64,000 nucleotides of DNA from Acridotheres tristis (taxonomy: Eukaryota > Chordata > Aves > Passeriformes > Sturnidae): positions 28,571,866 to 28,635,865 of the forward strand of contig CM072919.1 in assembly GCA_037013685.1 (NCBI GenBank), written 5' to 3'. Each line of letters opens with the position of its first letter. Position 1 is the first letter of the stretch. Of the stretch, positions 12,436 through 24,986 are shown one piece after another. The notes under the pieces were generated by a model. That model had not been told where the DNA came from and made no database searches. It saw only the letters and a list, made by a program, of their open reading frames with translations. Both the position numbers and the translations under genes were made by a program.

Positions 12436-13084
12436 CTGAAAACATTATAAATTTTTAAAGATATATTTTCTTTACATGTTTCAAATCGATGTACATCGTA
12501 CCAAGAAAGTTTGTGTCTAACAAGGATTGCAGTCATTTTAAAGCCAAAGATAATTTTTAAATAGCAAGCCATTTTCAATGCCCATCGTAGATTATTCCAG
12601 AGACTGTAAATTTGATACACAGATAAAATCATCTTCATTCCCATATTTCTGCTAGCCACCTCTGCATGCCTGAAATTGCCTCCTAACCTAGGAATTTTAA
12701 GCCATCTTCTTCTAAACATTAGATGTACTGTATTGAGTTCAACCAGAAGAACCAAAAACATGTGAAAAAAAGTTTAAGAACCCTGAATTTTCTGTGACTC
12801 CATTCTAGTCTTTTGAACTTTTTTCCTAAAACCAGTTTGTGTTTGTCATTCATGACTTCTTCATCCTGACTAATTTTTGTCCTTTATCTTAATAACTATT
12901 TTTGGATCTGGATAAAGTGACACAGGCAAAGAGGTAATTACGATAACCAAAAGTCATTAAAACACTCCAGCAGGACTGCAAGCTAACTGCTGAAAAAAGG
13001 AGGTTGTTTCTAACTGTGATAAATGCGATTCGTGCTAATTAAATTGTAACTATATTAGCAAAATTGTATTTAGATCAATAGAAG

Positions 13085-13770
13085 ACAATTGTTACAGAGT
13101 GAGGGGGGAGATGGATGAGACAGAGCAAAGGACATCTTCCAGATGTTGGAAGTCAAAGAAGGATGTTGGAAGGGAATAGTAAAAGGACATAGGTCTGACA
13201 AGCAGCATCTAGAAATAGAAAGTTTCGACCTTGAAATGGGCCAAAATGGGATGATTCCAACCATGGGACTGCATAATTAAGTCTTGTTATGGAAAACATG
13301 TTATGGAAAACATAGGGCGCATGCACTACCTGCAGGTCACACCTCGGTCATTGAGGAAGACGATGAGCCTTCATCGGAAATAAGACCCTTAAAAGGATGA
13401 GAGACTCCCTAACCCATTAGTAGATCACGCGCAACACAACATAGTGACGCACATTTTAGGAATGAAAGCTAGGAGGAGTTTTCTAGAAACTTCTATAGCA
13501 TGTAGTATATAAGTGGGATTGTTAGCCTTGATGCTTTGGTACATGAGGAGGGGCGAGTCTCTCCCCATATCCCCGGTCGAAGGGGGGGCCCCCTCCCCAG
13601 TTGGTTTTGCTTATGCTTTATATAAACCTCAATTATACTAAATTATTACTGCCAAATTTTGTATATTCTCAAATATATGCACTTCGATTGTATTCATCTC
13701 CAACACTTTAATTGTATACATTTATAATTGTTACTATTAAAAATTTGCTGCTACATTTAATCTTGTTGCT
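13085..13770 (+). mobile_element. Solo LTR-like element, plus orientation
   Basis: The block is unlike its AT-rich flanks. It has a U3-like region starting near TGTTACAGAG (13090), a TATA box (TATATAAG, about 13505), a GC-rich R-like segment (about 13545-13600), and a TATAAACC stretch near 13620. No gag, pol or primer-binding site follows, so it is most likely a solo LTR. Exact ends and a target-site duplication were not resolved. Confidence 0.45.
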
Positions 13771-13922
13771 TGATAAATTGGAAAAAATAGAACATCATTC
13801 ATAACACTAACTAAAATATTTAACAAAGGTCATAAAAGAAGAAGAGCCTCCAAAACATTTACAGTCACATTTCTTCACCTTCACTATTATACCAACCTTC
13901 ATCTTCATGAATTGCACTTCAT

Positions 13923-13959
13923 TGTACAGTACACTGTACATTGTACATCTCACTGTACA
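13923..13959. repeat. Cluster of four TGTACA palindromes
   Basis: TGTACA occurs at 13923, 13935, 13942 and 13954, giving spacings of 12, 7 and 12 bases. Each hexamer is its own reverse complement and the cluster as a whole is nearly symmetric. The function is unknown. Confidence 0.6.
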
Positions 13960-15109
13960 AAATGTGAGAATGGGGGAAGATGTCGATAGATGGGACCCAA
14001 GAGAAGCTCAGCTGAAGCACTGTTTACTCCCACAGACCACTTAAGAGGTCGGTCCAAGGTCCTAACCCAGAAATCCCATAAACTGTTCACTAACTGCAAG
14101 GTCACTGTACTGCAGTTTGCCTGGTACAATCAGGTTGTTCCAGACTTACTGCAGTAGCTGTATGAGTGCATCTGGCTCCCCCCATACAGAAGCAATGGCC
14201 TTTTCATTAAGGTCAGAGAAAACATGTTGATGACAGATTTTTCCATATGTGAGCAATTATATAGATGTGAAAAAAGAAAAGGAAACAACAGCAGAACAAC
14301 ACAACGAAATAAAAGTTAGATGCTGAGCTAGCAAAGAAAGGCATTAAATGTAGAGAATATGAATGTCCACTTTTTAAAGCTACTTTAAATCTAGTTCTTA
14401 GTAAATTCCCTTTAAATGGCATATTTGGATAGATAAAAACAAGCTTTAAGAACAAGCTTTAAGACTAGCAGCATTTCAATTTCACATTTTTACCCAAATT
14501 TTTGATTTTTCTAAGCATAGTGGCTCAAAATATTTACGTTTACTGACAGGACAAAGTGGCAGTGAGAGATGGAGAAATCCTGAAGTGTTGAGTTGTACAA
14601 CTAAGCCACTAAGCATGACAAAGTTACCACAACTAGTGTTCTATTTGCCTTGGGGGATGTCTAAAGGATCACCTGTGTGTATTTTCATGTTTATGGGTAA
14701 TTTTTGTTTCATTTGTAAAATAGAAGATTTACAGATTTAAGCTTTTGAAATTCCTCCAAACCTATGCATGCAGTATCTCGGGCAGTTGCTCAAGGGAAGG
14801 CAGCTGATGCTTCGGGAGGGAAAGGCCCTGGAATCCCGGATCCCCAACAGCTGCTAGGAGGCTGGTGAGGCAACAGCAGACCTAAGCAGACTGAGTGCTC
14901 TGACGAGCTCTTGGTGTCCTACGGCTTCCTTACAACATAACTCCTGATCATGGATCCTTGATTTTCATTGGCAAGTCCAATCAGCTTAAGGGAAGAGCAG
15001 ACATGGAAAAAATTACTTAACTTCAGACACTGAGGTTTTATGGGTGTCTTTTTAAACTGACGCCCCTGAAGGCAAGCGGGAGAAGATATTTGTCCTGAGC
15101 ACCACTAGC

Positions 15110-15920
15110 CCCTGCTGTGTGAGAATACCCCTGGTAGCTGCTATTGGTTCCTTTCCTGCTCTCTGTCTCCTCGCTGACGGCCCGCCACCCCTGGAGAGCC
15201 CCGCCGCTCCCCGCCCAGGGCGCTTCGCCTTTACTGCCCCTTCCGCCGGCGGGTCTCAGTGGAGAAGGGAGTTCAAATACCGGCTTCCTCACGCCACGCC
15301 TGAACCCCACAACCCCCAGACTTCCCCGCTCCTCACGCGGAACGGCCACGCTCCCCTGCCGCTGCCGCAGTGGGCCGGGCCTGCGCCCGCCCCGCCCTCG
15401 CCGCCGGGGCCCTGGCGAGGGGTTCCTGGGCTCGCAGCGCTGGGCGGGCCATGTCAGCATTAGAGTGGTTCGCGTACAAGCCCCTGGGCGGTGGTGTCTT
15501 TTGGATCCAGGAACGCTTCTACGAGTCGAGCAACCGGGCCAACATCTGGCTGGTGCGGGGCTCGCAGCGAGACGTGGTGATCGACGCGGGGCTGGGGCTG
15601 CGCAGCCTGCCCGACTACCTACGCGACGCTGGGCTGCTGGAGCCGGCCGAGAGCGCTGGGCCGCGGCCGCTGCTTGCCGTAGCCACTCACGTCCACTTCG
15701 ACCACTCGGGCGGGCTGCAGCACTTCGAGGAGGTGGCGGTGCACACTGCCGAGGCAGCGGCGCTGCAGCAAGGCGACAACTACGAGGCCGTGACGTGGCT
15801 GTCAGACCGAGAGGTGGCGCGGCCGCCGCGGCCCGGCTGGAGCGCCCGGCAGTTCCGCGTCCCGCCCGTCCGGCCCAGCCGCCTGCTGCGGGAGGGTAAG
15901 GGGGGCCGCGGGGTGCAGTG
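15110..15920. promoter_or_regulatory. CpG island, probable bidirectional POLR3G/MBLAC2 promoter
   Basis: GC and CpG content rise abruptly from about 15110 and stay high through MBLAC2 exon 1. In vertebrates MBLAC2 and POLR3G are divergent neighbours, so this island probably drives both, leftward to POLR3G and rightward to MBLAC2. Long frames across the island on both strands reflect GC content and are not separate genes. Confidence 0.65.
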
Positions 15921-17777
15921 CACTGGGTATGGTGGAGCAGCTGCTTTGCCGCTGAGCGCTTCTTGCTTTACGCAGCTCCTCCTATAAAATAATGAAATCG
16001 GTTCGTTTTGTCACTCCTGTGAACTAAAAAACACCCGCAGTCAGCATGGGGCAGAAAAGACTCCTAAAAGTGGGTTAAACCGTTTCTACCAGCTCTGAAA
16101 GTTTTGGCGGCCGAGTTGTTTTTTTTCCATCTAGAATGAGAATCTCTCGGCAGTGATTTAGGTAGCTAACTGAGCACCCCAGGTTTATCCTTAGGCTTCA
16201 GGCGGTATGTCAGCAGGTCATGTTATGTCATCTGGTGACCTTTATAAGCTGTCAAGACACGGAAAGTGCAGTTAACAGAACAATTTCTGAAATATGTATT
16301 GAGATCACAACTTTCGTTTTACAGAATTTACGTTAATTCTACATAAGTACATTTACTGGATTTTACCTGACTTACGTAAAATGTAAAAAAATCACTTTTT
16401 ACTGATGGAGTATTTACAGAAGTGGCTTGTTGCAAATAAAAAAGATCGTTTAGTTTCTAATGGGAGACAGTGACTAGGGTTTTTAGTAACTGAACACCTA
16501 AACTGTACAGTACTGTTCAGCAGATGTTAAAGAGTGACTGTCAGGGAGATGACATCTTAGGCACAGTGCTTTACTCTCTTCTTGGTTTTATTAGGCACAG
16601 GTGCTTGGAAAAGCAGAACTGAACTTACTGAAGGCTTCACTAAAGACTGGATGACATTTAACTATAGTAAATCAACAGAAGCTTGGGGTTTTTTTCCTCA
16701 AAAAGGAGGGAGGATTATTTTTAAAAATCCTTCTGTACAAGAACAAGTGTATTGGCTGCCAGAGTAGCATCGGAGTTTTTAAGATGTTACATGAGACATA
16801 AGACACGAGTATAAGTTCAGTGGCTGGTGCAATTAAAAGGCATTCACATTTAAACTGGCAAAAAAAATGACTTAATGATAAGAAAGGTCTATTTTTATGT
16901 GTTAATGAATGAGATGAAGAAAGTGTGTGGAGGCCTGTCTTGGTTCTCCTCCAGCAATTTATGTTTTGGGCTTTTAACTTTTAGGAGTAACAGCAGTACA
17001 ATTCTAGATGAATTAAATACGGGTAAAATGATAATAAATTGTGAAACACATTATTTGTAAACTTTCAAAGGAAAATCAGCTTAGATTTGTTTCCTGTTTT
17101 ATTTTCTCTACTGCATTGCTTTTCACATTGTTCAGTTTATTAGAATGTGAATATATTCCATTAATACAATCCAAGCCTGTGTCAACTGTTAGTGTCATTT
17201 GAAAATACTTTTTTGCTAAGGTTATATTTCAGACACCTCTTTAGCACTCACTAAAAAAGTAAATGCCCTACTCCCATTGTTGCGATGTGTAGTATGTATA
17301 AACGCTGCCTATGAGTAGGTAGTTCTCTTTGTGTTATTTAAGAAACATGACAAGTGCGTACAATTTCCTGTCACAAATCTTTTTGCAGGGGATGTGATCA
17401 GCCTCGGAGATCGACAGCTCATTGTCATGCACATGCCTGGTCATTCACGAGGCAGTATTTGCTTACATGACAAGGACAGGAAGATTTTGTTCAGCGGAGA
17501 TGTGGTGTATGATGGATCTATGATCGATTGGCTTCCCTACAGCAGAATCAGTGACTATGTTGCAAGCTGCCAGCGCCTGATGGAGTTAGTAGACAGAGGT
17601 CTTGTGGAGAAGGTACTACCTGGGCACTTTAACATATTTGGAGCAGAAAGGCTGTATCAGTTAGCTTCCAACTACATTTCCCATGCTGGACTTTGTCACA
17701 AGATTTCTACCTGTGCTATGAGATCCATTGCAAGCATAGCACTTCGTGTTGCAAATGCAAGAATCACTTCTCAGTGA
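15451..17777 (+). CDS. MBLAC2: MBLAC2, metallo-beta-lactamase domain acyl-CoA hydrolase
   Basis: Two coding exons, 15451-15895 and 17389-17777, joined at a GTAAG donor and TTTTGCAG acceptor that split a glycine codon; together 277 residues (human is 279). MBLAC2 is a member of the metallo-beta-lactamase fold family with reported palmitoyl-CoA hydrolase activity. The zinc-ligand set is complete: HVHFDH at residues 80-85, His167 in PGHSRGS, Asp186 in SGDVVYDG, and His228 in LPGHFN. The start is chosen because [15 protein letters not shown] is the conserved N-terminus; the frame is open upstream only because of GC content. It lies head-to-tail upstream of CETN3 and divergent from POLR3G. The sequence shows no disabling change. 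Confidence 0.95.
15896..17388 (+). other. MBLAC2 intron
   Basis: Single intron between a GTAAGG donor and TTTTTGCAG acceptor. ORFs at 16582-16767 and 16875-17060 inside it have no recognisable domain and look like chance frames. No mobile element was recognised. Confidence 0.85.
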
Positions 17778-20700
17778 CAGTCAATTTTGTGTGATCTGTC
17801 ACCTGCTGTAAAACCAAATGGGTTGTGAAAGCATCAATAACAAGCAGAAGCAGTATGTGTTAGTAAAAAATGGCAAATTGATACAGGTGAGCGTCAAAAA
17901 TTCTCCCTGTTTTTTCCTACTTTATTCATATTTTTATAAAAACTCTATAAACTAGTAGCATTAGCCAAAGCTACAGTTTTTCTTTCTGCTTTTTTCAGAG
18001 CATGTTTGTACATATATTGCAATTGAAATGTATAATTTTATTTTTGCTACAACTCTGGCAGATTAATATATGCTAAAATGAGAGGTTTTACATTCATGTC
18101 TGAAACCTTGTTGATGTGGTACTAGACATGTGATTATTCATCACCTCCTGCTCAGGTTTTGACCTAGCAGAGCTCTTGCTAAGACCTAGTGTCTGCTAGG
18201 AGCAGTGCCATTAAGTCACTTATTAGGTGCAACATCTCTGCAGGACTCAGTGGGCAAAAGGAAATAAATCTGCAGCCATTGCCACCTGGGGCCATGGTAT
18301 CTGCTGCACCTCTCACCACCTGAAGCTTTATCTTTGCTAAGTACTTGTCTGGCAGTTTGTTCAGAATGCACCAACAGGTGGAAGTTCTTTAGACCAAGTT
18401 CAAGCTGGCAGTCACAGATACATCAGTGCAAAAAGCTTTTGGTGCAGACAGACTGTTGAGGGTTTCATGTTTCCTGGTGTGCTGCAAGGAGCCACTGCAC
18501 CAGAAGAGAGGGAGCAAGCAGGAGCACTGTCACCATTGGCTGGAGAACTGTTTTGCTCGTAGGCATGTAAGTTAGGAATTAGAAAATTTGTGAACTAGTG
18601 AATTAATGTGTTACACTATCCTGTACAAAGTGGATTGAGCTTCTCCTGGATGGGTTTATTTTCTTCTCATCTGCTCATAAGAAACACTTAGAGAGTATGT
18701 TGTTCTGGAAAGTTGAGAGAAATGGACTGTGATGAGCTTAAGGCGTTTGTTCATGCTTCAGGGTATTTTTATGTGACTTTGTTGTAACTTGGTTCTTAAT
18801 CATCTATTAGGAGAGGGATTGAGGCTTTAGCAGGACCTTGCCATACTGAAGGTGCTGCTTTAAGCACCTGATACACTTCTTATCACTAAGTGAATGTAAC
18901 TCAAATTGTTTACTGCTTGCATCCGAAGTATGTGCTGCACATGGTTGTTCTGAAATGTAAAGTGTGTTGCATTGAGTTTGTTCAAAATAAAATGTTAAAT
19001 ACATTGAGAAATGCTAAATAGCATTGTAACTTGCTTATGAAAATTGAATGTGTGATATTTAAAAGCTACTGAAATTGTTAGAGTTTGTGTAATTATTCTA
19101 ATAGTTTATTTATATTTAACTTTTTTAAAAGGACACTGTCTGAATTTATTTTTGTACATAGACATGTATATATCCCTAAAAAGAATGCAAATGTTTCTCC
19201 CCAAATTTTATGCAGTTTCACTTTTCTTGTTTGGCTTTTACTTTATGCAGAAGGTTTTGCCCCCATCATAGCCAATAGTAAGGGAGCCAAAGGGCTCTTT
19301 CTAAAGCATGAGGGAGAGGAAGTTGATAACCTTCTGAATAGATGCAAATTCTTGTGGGGAAAAAAACCAACCTATTGCAAAATTTAAAAATCATCTCTGT
19401 CTAAAAATGATAAATGCTAATATTTTATGTAAGGCTTTTTGCCTTTCATAGATGACTGCACTCCTGCCTTTACTGTGAATATATTCCGTACCAGGATTTG
19501 TACTGATTGGTTGTTGCCTAGTTCTTCTTAAAAGTGCCTATCTGCATGCTGAAGCAGAATTTTGAGTGGGCAGAACATGTGCAGAGATGGAACACTTGAA
19601 AGACGTGTTATCACTCAGATCAGAGTCTCTTTTTTTTTTGAGAAATCCATGTCAGTGCATGACGTGATGAGTGTTCAGTGGGTAGACTTATGTCATAGAA
19701 CCAAGAGGTGTTTATCTTGGCCTCAGTTGGCAGAGGAAGAAATACAAAAACAGTCTGGGAAGCAGGCTGAAGGTATACATATTACTAAAACATACACCAA
19801 TTATCCAGAGGATGCCGTGGTGTCTCAGGCTACCTGACAGTAATTGAATTCCTGCAAATTAGTTGACAGTGGCATAACACCAGTAATAATAATTTTTTTA
19901 AGCAATGTTTTTGTGAAGACTGTAGGGACCCTGGTGGTAACCCTGTGCATTAAGGCAGTCACCAAGAACTGTCACAAAGCCTGCCAATATGGATGTCAAG
20001 TTTTGCAAATGTTCACTAAAAGAGTAAGATCACTTTGAATTGGCATTCTGTGTTATTCCACTATCAGTTTGTTTATTTGATGCAATATTAGAATTTCTGT
20101 TGTCAGATTTTACTGTATTGTAAAGCCTGAGCTCCTAAGAGGTGACTCACATGCACATCAGTTCAAAAGGAAAGATAACTTCCATCCTCCATCATTTGTG
20201 TTTAGTCTGGACTCAATATCTCTAAGCTAGAATCCTTAAATGGACAGATCACTGTCAAAATGTCCTGTTAAGCTATGCTTAAGTCCACTTAAGTATGCAA
20301 CCAAAACTGACTTTACCAAAACCTAGGGGATAATTTTGTAGCTCAGAAATGAGCTTTACATGCACATAACCCAAAGTGGAGTTTGTTAGTAAACTGCTGC
20401 TGTAATCCAAATGAAAGTAGTTTTTTGAGGGTCATGAAATTATTTTTTGTATTATAAGAAATTTGCTAGATAAACAATACTTAAATGATCTTAAGTTAAA
20501 AGAACGGTCTGATTATTTTTGTTACGACTTCCAAAATTTTAATTGTAAGAGTTTGACAGTGGTCCTTTAACACTACTTGATTCAAATATTTAAAACGTGC
20601 ATTGTAAGTGTAAATACAGTGTCATGTTGAGCAGTTAGAACTGTATTGATTTCTTTGTAACATCTAAATATATGTTAATGCAGTTTTCAGTAGACTGGGA

Positions 20701-20836
20701 AATTGACATAAAAATAAGATGGGAAGTTTTGTTCTATAATCTGTCACGGCTGTTATGATGTTAAACAACAGTTTGCACATAATTTTTTTTGTGTATTATC
20801 ATAATAAAGTATTATAATATTATGCAGTGTTATAAA
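17778..20836 (+). other. MBLAC2 3' UTR and intergenic sequence
   Basis: AT-rich sequence downstream of the MBLAC2 stop. AATAAA hexamers at 18986-18991 and 20813-20818 are candidate polyadenylation signals; the sequence alone cannot decide which is used. No other gene recognised. Confidence 0.6.
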
Positions 20837-21260
20837 TGAGAGACAGAAGTCTCGATATTTAGCAAAAATTTAGATTGCTTTATTTGATATAGAAAGAGCA
20901 AGCAGCGCGCTGGGGAACGCGAGGGGTCACCGCCCACTCCACGCTCCGCCGAACCTCGGTTGGCAGTCTCTTCTTATACTGTGGTTTCTCATTGTAATCA
21001 ATAAGTTTTGGGGTTTTGGTTTTTTTTGCTGTCATAATTTTGCTAGGTAAGCAGTGGTGGTTGAATAAACATTCTTACACAAATTCACAAAGCCTTTGGG
21101 TGACAGTCAGTCACAGATAGCCATCTGGTCCTTGTAGATAACCACCAGAGAAGTTCTGGAAGTCTGGTCCTTGAGATAAGCAGTATTGATTAGACAAAGG
21201 CAGGAAGGGCTTTTGGGAAGTTCGATTTTGCAAGCTGGTAGCCGATACAACTTATTTAAA
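20837..21260 (-). mobile_element. Solo LTR-like element, minus orientation
   Basis: Read on the minus strand this has the LTR order: a TATA-type stretch (TATAAGAAGAG, complement of about 20970-20980), a CpG-rich R region (about 20900-20955), then AATAAA (complement of 20879-20884) and a U5-like end CTGTCTCTCA. No retroviral genes are attached. The upper boundary runs into a simple repeat and is approximate. Confidence 0.55.
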
Positions 21261-21261
21261 A

Positions 21262-21320
21262 ACCATAACATAATATAACATAATGTAATGTAACATAATA
21301 CAACATAATATAACATAACA
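21262..21320. repeat. ACATAAT-type AT-rich simple repeat
   Basis: Imperfect tandem repeats of AACATAATAT and AACATAATGT units at the edge of the preceding LTR. Confidence 0.8.
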
Positions 21321-22079
21321 AGTTGTTTTTAAACAGAATTATTTAATCATATAATTTCCTTTATCTAGTGTCCATGCTTCACTTCAGAGCTAAGCATTCT
21401 GGTTTATGCAAACCCCAATGCTTTTGTGATTAACACGAATCTTTTATCAATTGTCACATGCAGTTAAGTAGTAATTTCTAGGTATTTCTAAACAGAAGCA
21501 CTTTTCGTTCTGGAGGGAGCATGTGTACAACTTGTTAGCAGAATTATTTATGCTCCTGAGAAAGAAACTGCATTAAAAATGTTTACACATCATAGTTGCA
21601 CTTTGCCTTGGAAGAGCAGACATCTGTTGCCAAAGAAAACAAAACAAAAAAAAATACAGCCCTGTTAGGAAGGGGGGAGGGAGATAAAGGTGGAGGAAAA
21701 GGAGGATTTATTAATATTTAATGTTAAGATCTAGGTCTCAGCATTCAACCAACACTGGTCCAAGTTCCTATTTTTAATTAATGCATATGTGACTTAAATC
21801 ACTAAGCAGTACCTCTTGGGTCTAAAAATTCAAGCATATATTTTCCAAAATACTACTACATCTTCACTTTCAAGTGGAATTAGGAAGTGTAAAAACAATC
21901 GAGAAGCAATGAAAAAAAAAATTCACAATTTTTGTTTTGAATTTATTTGAACTTAACTATTGCACGAGGAAGCTGCTAGCCAAAACATTTTACCTGTATT
22001 GCACCGAGTTTTCAGGGCAGTCAGAAAGCCGTTCCGAGGAGCATCAGTAGTCCAGTCACTCTAGAATGCCGTGAAGTCG
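21321..22079. other. Non-coding intergenic stretch
   Basis: AT-rich sequence with short A- and G-rich tracts (about 21640-21710). No gene or mobile element recognised. Confidence 0.5.
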
Positions 22080-22300
22080 CTTTACACATCAGCCGCACGT
22101 GGTTGGCGTAGTGGAATGCTACTGCAAAGCCTGTAACTGCTCCTATCTTGTCCGTCGGGGCGGGATGGCGCTCCTGTGCAGTGTCCGTGGGGTGAGAATG
22201 TCGCGTCGCTGTGCCGCCCGATAGTCGCACCAGCGCTGCGCTGGCGGGAGCGAAGCCACCGGGCGGCCATAAGCCACGCGTGGGCTTCATTTACCATGAA
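22080..22300. other. CpG-rich islet of unknown origin
   Basis: A sharp GC- and CpG-rich island of about 200 bases with no assigned gene. Minus-strand frames of about 90-100 codons cross it (22021-22290, 22082-22390) but change frame relative to any sensible protein and have no domain I recognise. It could be a degraded ERV or retrocopy segment, or an orphan CpG island promoter. Confidence 0.4.
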
Positions 22301-22489
22301 AATAATAGAACTGAAGATCAAACTAGAAACCAGCGGTGTTACAAGCCTACTCCTGGCTTTTACTGTGCTACCCAAAACCATCTCCAGCACGGTAACTCCT
22401 AACCACTCATTTTATTGAACAGGCTAATCTCACCTGTTTAAAAATTATTCATTAAAAAATTATTTTAGCAACTAGTTTTGTGTATATTT

Positions 22490-23040
22490 CCACACATGCC
22501 CAACAGAGTCCTGGGGAGGCGATTCAACATGTCAGGAAAATTAATCACAAATACCAGAGGTTTATGTCCAAAAAGGAGACAGAGGAGTCCTTTTTGCTTT
22601 ATTCAAATAAAGGGAGAGGCCATGGGACATTCCCCTGGGATCTCTCAAATTTTTGGAGGACGCAGCCTCCTTTTTATCCTATTTTCCCGGACGCATTTCC
22701 CTCTCTCTTTCCCCATTGGCTTAGGTACTTGAGAGGCACAGACTTCCCGGAATGCCTGATATCTGAAATTCCCCTCTAATGTATAACCCTCCCTTTTAAT
22801 TTTTAATTCTTACAGAATTCATAGTTTTCCCCCCGTTGCTTCTTTCATCTTTCGATATCCAATTTCATTTATCAGCAGCCCTACAGTTTGTTTGTAAAGG
22901 CAAATATCTCTTTCCATTCATCAATCAGTGGAATCCATCCCATTGTTTCTTTTATCTCTCAGTGCTAGCCTTATCTACAGGCTGATCCACAACTCATTTG
23001 TAAAGACAAATTCAACATTCCTCTCAAACAGAAATTAAAA
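22490..23040 (-). mobile_element. LTR-like element, minus orientation
   Basis: On the minus strand there is an A/T-rich U3, a TATA-type AGGATAAAAAG (complement of 22670-22680), a GC-richer R, AATAAA (complement of 22598-22603) and a U5-like tail. The promoter-to-polyadenylation spacing of about 75 bases is typical of an LTR. Ends are approximate and no internal retroviral sequence is present. Confidence 0.45.
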
Positions 23041-24986
23041 CTGGAAAAAAAACCAACAAAAATAAAACCCCAAGCAAACAAAAAACAACAAAAAAAGGAC
23101 TCTGACATGGGAAAAGGCTCAGAAACAGGCAACACTTCTGCAACTGTGCCAGATATTTCCCAGCAGTTTGACCCAGACACACAAAGAAGCACATTCATAG
23201 TCATCAAACTGACAATGATACTTGGTATGTTTTTAAATTTGGCTTTATATATTTACATATGTTTTGTTCTAAGAGTGGCATGAACAAAACTAACTTGAAC
23301 TTGCATGAAATCTTGCCCAACTTCTCCTTTAAAAAAAGCAAGATTAATTTAATTATGTTTCTGGTATGTGATCTGATTTTGAGCAGTTGGGATTAAGTTT
23401 ATAATTTTCTGCACACTCAAATTCAGTTAAGGACAACGTAGGATTAGAGAAGAATATATCTTCACTCAAGACAGACCTGGCAGCCCCGCAAATGACTTTT
23501 AAAAAGCAATAAATGAGTTTGAAAATTAAGTAAAAGTCAGTAACAACATCTTTAAGTATATCTCATTATTAATTATTTTCCTTATTAAGCTGACAATATG
23601 AAGTACACCCAGAGTATCAGTATCAGGTATTTCACTCTGCTTGACACAGAGCAGCCGGGGCACAAGTGCGCCATGAGAGAAGACAAGCTGGAAGCCAAGC
23701 ACAGTCACAACACAACAAGGATTGTGACCTCCCTGCAGAGTAACTTGACCTGTCATTAGTGACTGCAGATAATGGCAAGTTCATGGCCAAGCCACAAAGT
23801 CTGGTCAATATGTCAGCAAGAGCAGCACATGAAAGTATGGAAGCAGGAATAACCCCAGTGCAGCTCAGGCAAGGACCAAGGGCCCCTATGCTGAGCTCCA
23901 GGATCAACATGCAGAAGAGGTGAGAGTAGGGGTGAAACAGCACAATTTGGGGCTCTTTGTGCTACTCTCCCACACTCCACTCAACTACTTGGTTAATGCT
24001 TCCTTTTTTCTCTGGACACGTAAATATGTTCTTTGAAACACACAAAAATTAATCTGTGGTTATATTTGCACCACACAACAGGTTGAGGGTCAAACCTGCC
24101 AGTAATGTATGCTTTTAGTTGCAAAGCTACCATCTGCAAACAGAGGTCAATTACAAACCTCTTGCCTCTGCCTATTTGATCTGTGGACCAGACATAATAT
24201 GAATAGACAGCCAAATAAGTTTCATTTCTGCTTGACTTTATTCAGGAAAAATGTGTCTTGAGCACGCCAAACTCTACGTATTCAACACTGTGTACTCTGT
24301 TTATTACTGGAAACACAGGTGCAAAACACCTCCAAGACATTGCTGTTAGTCCTGAAAGGAGCAGGACACACCTGAATGGATTTTTCATTGCCTAAGAATT
24401 TTCAGTCTCTTTAGCCAGACGGCATAACATAGTATTAGCAAGGATCTGAATATCATTATGGTCCAGTTAGTAACAATGTGCACTGTGCAATGTTGTCACA
24501 GCTGGTGATGAAACAGCCGCGTTTGCAAAGCAAGGCACAGGGACAATTACTTTGTCACAGACCAGAGCACTGAAGCAACACTTTTCACAAATCTGAGTTT
24601 TCTCATCAGTGATATGAGCATTTTCCCCACACAGATATGTAATGTTGACTCACTGACTGTTTTGCAAGACACAAAAATATTAGTGTCAATGATAACTGGA
24701 ACTATACATTAAGGTCTTCAGTCTCCACACAGTACATATTGCTTTCCATCAAATTTTTAGTAAGGCAAAATCTGTACAAGTGCCAGAAATGCTTCTGTAA
24801 ATGCTGCTTTTGTGTGCTCCTCCACAGCCCACCGCACCTCCAACAGTCTGAGTTGAGCAGGAACTGGGACCACAGGGAGTTCTTCTGACAGCCACCACAC
24901 ATCCAGGCGACAGCAGGCCCAGCAGAAGTGTTGGTCACAAAATCAGATTTGTTACCCAGTATGTAATAAGCCAATAATTACACACT
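23041..24986. other. Non-coding intergenic stretch
   Basis: Contains an A-rich tract (23041-23100) and short frames on both strands without recognisable domains. No gene, RNA or mobile element was identified with confidence. Confidence 0.5.

Noticed and set aside
12342..12761. 139-codon minus-strand ORF overlapping POLR3G exon
   Set aside because: It is in a different frame from the conserved POLR3G peptide and continues across the intron; a shadow.
15144..15899. 251-codon plus-strand ORF over MBLAC2 exon 1
   Set aside because: GC-driven open frame out of register with the conserved MBLAC2 frame.
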